From Actinospica robiniae DSM 44927 (lineage in GTDB: Bacteria; Actinomycetota; Actinomycetes; Streptomycetales; Catenulisporaceae), in assembly GCF_000504285.1 (NCBI RefSeq), contig NZ_KI632511.1, positions 1,051,372-1,115,371 on the forward strand: a stretch of DNA of 64,000 nucleotides, in the 5' to 3' direction. A program made the translations under genes and the position numbers. This document shows, piece by piece, positions 61,255 through 64,000 of the stretch (its first letter is position 1; each line of letters starts with the position of its first letter). The notes beneath the pieces are model-generated. The model did no database searches, was not told the DNA's origin, and saw nothing but the letters and a program-made list of their open reading frames with translations.

Positions 61255-63279
61255 ATGAAGCGGCGTCAGGCCGATCTTCCCCGGCGGCGAGCACTGACCG
61301 CGGTCATCGCGGCGCTCGCCGCCCCCGCGACCGCGGCGACGGTCATCGTCGGCACGGCCGCCGGGCCCGCCGCGGCCGGTTCCGCGGTGACCGTCAGCGT
61401 GAACGCCGGAACCTCCGTCGCGGTGGCCCCGTCCACCGGCATCGGCATCAACGGGTCCGTCTACGACGCGGCGCTGACCGACGCGGCCGTGCCCGGGCTG
61501 CTCTCCGGCGCCGGCGTGGGCCTGGTCCGGTTCCCCGGCGGAACCGAGTCGGACGAGTACAACTGGAAGACGAACACCGACGTGGTCAGCGGCAAGGCGC
61601 AGGCCGTCGACTTCGACCAGTACGCCAGCCTGCTCGCCTCGAGCGGCGCGCAGGGCATGGTCACGGTCAACTACGGCACCGGCGACACCGCCGGCGCGTC
61701 GCAGAGCCCGAGCGAGACCGGCGCGCAGCTGGCCGCGGACTGGGTCAAGTACGCCAACGTCACCCACAACTACGGCATCAAGTACTGGGAGATCGGCAAC
61801 GAGATCTACGGCAACGGGACCTACGGTGCCGACTGGGAGCCGGACAACCACTGCGCCGGCGGCAGCAGCCCGACGAACTGCGGCCCGTCGGTGTACGCGG
61901 CGAACGTGAAGGCGTACATCACCGCGATGAAGGCGGTCGACCCGACCATATCCGTCGGCGTGGTGCTGACCGCGCCGGGCAACTGGCCGGACGGGGTCAC
62001 CTCCGGCGGCAGCCCGCAGAGCTGGAACCAGACCGTGATGACCGCGCTGGCCGGGCAGATCGGCTTCGCCGACGTGCACTGGTACCCGCAGAACCCGGGC
62101 AACGAGACCGACTCCGCGCTGCTCGGCGACACCTCGCAGATCCCGTCGATGGTCTCCACACTGAAGTCGGAGCTGAGCCAGTACGCCGGGCAGTCGAACG
62201 TGCCGATCGACATCACCGAGACGAACTCGGTCTCCTCGAACCCGGGCAAGCAGTCCACCAGCCTCGTCAACGCCCTGTATCTCGAGCAGGACTACCTCGG
62301 CTGGCTCGGCAGCGGCGTCTCGAGCGTGGACTGGTGGCAGATCCACAACGGCATCGTCACCGGCGGCAACAACGGCTCCTCGCTCTACGGCAGCACGAAC
62401 TACGGCGACTACGGAGTGCTCTCCAACGGGGGCTGCGCGACCGGCGGCTCGCCCTGCGAACCGGCGGCCGACACGCCGTTCCCGGCCTACTACGGCCTGA
62501 AGCTGCTCGGCCAGTTCCTCCACCCGGGTGACACGCTGGTCTCCGCCTCCTCCAGCCAGTCCCTCGTGCAGGCGTACGCGGTCAAGGCCGCGAACGGCTC
62601 GCTGCGGGTGATGCTGGTCAACGACGACCCGACCAACTCCTACACCGTCAACCTCGGCTACTCCGGCTTCAGCCCGGCCGCCGGCGCGCCGTCGGTCTCC
62701 ACGCTCGCCGAGCCCGGCTCCGCGATCACCTCCGGGACGGCCGGCAGCGCCGCCTCGCAGACGGTCACGCCGTACTCGGTCACCGTCGTCACGCTCCAGC
62801 CCGGTTCGGCCAGCTCCAGCCCGAGCGCCAGCCCGACCTCCGCCTCGCCCAGCGCCTCGGCTTCGGCCTCGGCTTCGGCTTCGGCCTCGCCGAGCGCCAG
62901 CCCGAGCCACTCCGCGTCGCCGTCGAGCTCCCCGTCGGCCTCGGCCTCGCCGTCCGCGTCCGTGACTCCCCCGTCCAGCGGGTGCACCCTGACCTGGTCG
63001 GTGCTGAGCGCGTGGAGCGGCGGCTACCAGCTCAACTTCACCGTGACCAACAACGGGTCGAAGGCGACCAGCGGCTGGAAGGCCGGCTGGACCTGGCCCG
63101 GGTCGCAGACGGTCACCCAGATCTGGAACGCGAACGAGACCCAGTCCGGCGCGACCGTCACCGCGACGAACCTGAGCTACAACGGCTCGATCCCGGCCGA
63201 CGGCTCGACCACCTTCGGCATGCTGGGCGGCGGGACCGCGCCCACCTCGCTGTCCGGAATCACCTGCTCCGCCAGCTGA
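61255..63279 (+). CDS. secreted clan GH-A glycoside hydrolase with C-terminal CBM2
   Basis: 674 residues, GGGAG seven bases from the ATG. Signal peptide to about residue 42. The catalytic domain (about 45-510) has KYWEIGNEIYGNGTYG (acid/base Glu in the GNE motif of clan GH-A), FADVHWYPQNPG and PIDITETNSVSSNPG (nucleophile Glu), as in GH51/GH79/GH39-like alpha-arabinofuranosidases. A Ser/Ala/Pro linker of about 60 residues precedes a CBM2 (CTLTWSVLSAWSGGYQLNFTVTNN … YNGSIPADGSTTFG), which binds cellulose. It degrades plant cell-wall polysaccharides outside the cell. The exact family is not certain. Confidence 0.8.
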   Translation: MKRRQADLPRRRALTAVIAALAAPATAATVIVGTAAGPAAAGSAVTVSVNAGTSVAVAPSTGIGINGSVYDAALTDAAVPGLLSGAGVGLVRFPGGTESDEYNWKTNTDVVSGKAQAVDFDQYASLLASSGAQGMVTVNYGTGDTAGASQSPSETGAQLAADWVKYANVTHNYGIKYWEIGNEIYGNGTYGADWEPDNHCAGGSSPTNCGPSVYAANVKAYITAMKAVDPTISVGVVLTAPGNWPDGVTSGGSPQSWNQTVMTALAGQIGFADVHWYPQNPGNETDSALLGDTSQIPSMVSTLKSELSQYAGQSNVPIDITETNSVSSNPGKQSTSLVNALYLEQDYLGWLGSGVSSVDWWQIHNGIVTGGNNGSSLYGSTNYGDYGVLSNGGCATGGSPCEPAADTPFPAYYGLKLLGQFLHPGDTLVSASSSQSLVQAYAVKAANGSLRVMLVNDDPTNSYTVNLGYSGFSPAAGAPSVSTLAEPGSAITSGTAGSAASQTVTPYSVTVVTLQPGSASSSPSASPTSASPSASASASASASASPSASPSHSASPSSSPSASASPSASVTPPSSGCTLTWSVLSAWSGGYQLNFTVTNNGSKATSGWKAGWTWPGSQTVTQIWNANETQSGATVTATNLSYNGSIPADGSTTFGMLGGGTAPTSLSGITCSAS

Positions 63280-63300
63280 TCCGCAACACCGGTTGATCCA

Positions 63301-63331
63301 TGCCGCGCCACCTCGCCGAGGTGGCGCGGCA
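63301..63331. terminator. hairpin terminator after the glycoside hydrolase
   Basis: A near-perfect 15-bp palindrome starts 22 bp after the stop (TGCCGCGCCACCTCG and its complement). Confidence 0.7.
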
Positions 63332-63382
63332 CGGCCGTTTCACGCGGTCAGCGGACCGCTCGCGCCGTGCGAGACTCGATGC

Positions 63383-64000
63383 GTGCTCGGAACCGTGAAT
63401 CTGCCGGAGTTCACCCTCGGCGCCCTCCTGATCGTCCTGCTGCCCGGACCCAACTCGATGTACGTGCTGTCCGTGGCCGCGCGCAGGGGCGTGCGACGCG
63501 GCTACCGCGCGGCGCTCGGGGTCGTGCTCGGCGACACGGTGCTGCTCACCCTGACCGCCGCGGGCGCGGCCTCGCTGCTCTCGCGCTCCCCCGCGCTCTT
63601 CGACGTCGTGAAGTACCTCGGCGCGGCCTACCTGGCCTGGCTCGGGATCGGGATGATCCGTGCGGCGCTCGGGGTCGTGCGCGGGCTGCGCCACCGGGCC
63701 GCCGGCACCGTCGTGACGCAGGACTCTGCCACCGCTGCGGAACGCGAAGCCACGGACCACAACCCGCTGCGCCGGGCCCTGATCGTCAGCCTGCTCAATC
63801 CCAAGGCGATCCTTTTCGATCTGGCCTTCCTGAGCCAGTTCGTCAGTCCGCACGCGGCGCATCCGATCACGGCGTTCTTCTTGCTCAGCGTGATCGTGCA
63901 GATCTTCTCCGTGTCCTACCTCTCGGCTCTGATACTCGGCGGCGACCGGCTCGCCGCACGTTTCCGGCGCCGGCGGCGGCTGACCGCCTCGCTCACCGGC
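63383..64000 (+). CDS. LysE/RhtB-family amino acid exporter, partial
   Basis: 206 residues from a GTG at 63383; no stop before the window ends. LIVLLPGPNSMYVLSVAARRGVRRGYRAALGVVLGD is the LysE signature (PGPN and G-x-x-x-G). Hydrophobic helices follow, e.g. LLTLTAAGAASLL and LGAAYLAWLGIGMIR. NPLRRALIVSLLNPKAILFDLAFLSQFV is the conserved second half. The expected length of about 215 residues suggests only a few are missing. It is closest in style to leucine exporters (LeuE). Confidence 0.85.
   Translation, partial: MLGTVNLPEFTLGALLIVLLPGPNSMYVLSVAARRGVRRGYRAALGVVLGDTVLLTLTAAGAASLLSRSPALFDVVKYLGAAYLAWLGIGMIRAALGVVRGLRHRAAGTVVTQDSATAAEREATDHNPLRRALIVSLLNPKAILFDLAFLSQFVSPHAAHPITAFFLLSVIVQIFSVSYLSALILGGDRLAARFRRRRRLTASLTG

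Noticed and set aside
62810-62970. Short repeated codons as a tandem-repeat element
   Set aside because: They encode the Ser/Ala/Pro linker of the glycoside hydrolase; ordinary linker low complexity.

Overview
The window is very GC-rich, starts genes often with GTG, packs genes with 4-base start/stop overlaps (ATGA/GTGA), and carries actinobacterial signatures: a DUF222-HNH endonuclease, tandem DasR-type operators, WXG100/RHS toxins and an MmpS-like protein. It is most likely a chromosomal piece of a filamentous actinomycete (a Streptomyces relative; an acidophilic Catenulisporales-type genus is possible but not shown). No rRNA, tRNA or CRISPR array was recognised.

Layout. 0-2.3 kb: the N-terminus of a P-loop ATPase, a Crp/Fnr regulator and a degenerate nucleotide-cyclase-like protein. 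2.3-7.6 kb: a polymorphic toxin locus, comprising a helical WXG100-like partner, a 1360-aa RHS protein ending in a deaminase-like toxin domain, and a SUKH-family immunity protein. 7.7-26.8 kb: mixed chromosomal genes: an old yellow enzyme, two frameshifted genes, a secreted GH18 chitinase under two DasR-type sites, an MmpS-like protein, an ABC/FtsX exporter, methyltransferases, a lipoprotein/ATP-grasp pair, a universal stress protein, 5-oxoprolinase subunits B and C, a secreted PLC-like protein, MTA phosphorylase and an orphan Imm5-like immunity protein.

27.0-51.8 kb: a biosynthetic gene cluster organised as two divergent, tightly coupled operons (minus strand 35.5 to 28.0 kb; plus strand 35.8 to 51.8 kb), with a converging luciferase-like oxidoreductase at its left end. 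It encodes a complete 4-hydroxyphenylglycine (Hpg) route (HmaS plus a fused hydroxymandelate oxidase/aminotransferase), two AMP-forming ligases, four free carrier proteins, two FabF-type ketosynthases, an aryl-polyene-like ketosynthase partner, a KAS III-like protein and an apparently dead thiolase-fold partner, a free-standing condensation domain, an E1 alpha/beta ketoacid dehydrogenase pair, a PhyH-type dioxygenase, a PPTase, an alpha/beta hydrolase, a methyltransferase, a UDP-xylose-synthase-like enzyme with a glycosyltransferase, and an ABC exporter. No multimodular NRPS/PKS, ketoreductase, dehydratase or pathway regulator is visible. I infer a dissociated (type II) amino-acid/polyketide hybrid pathway to a glycosylated Hpg-containing product; I do not recognise the cluster.

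Inside that cluster, between the ketosynthase genes, lies a chain of tiny overlapping ORFs built from a 71-bp tandem repeat. Each stop overlaps the next start, and the chain ends on the start codon of a biosynthetic gene, as in mycobacterial MIRU elements.

51.8-64 kb: a HEAT-repeat protein; a DUF222-HNH endonuclease flanked by about 560-bp diverged inverted repeats, each holding a 156-bp near-identical palindrome, inserted between the truncated 5' ends of a SnoaL-like and a TetR gene; then a hypothetical protein, a NUDIX hydrolase, an FUSC-type membrane protein, an SDR, a RidA protein, a secreted glycoside hydrolase with CBM2 and a partial LysE-type exporter.
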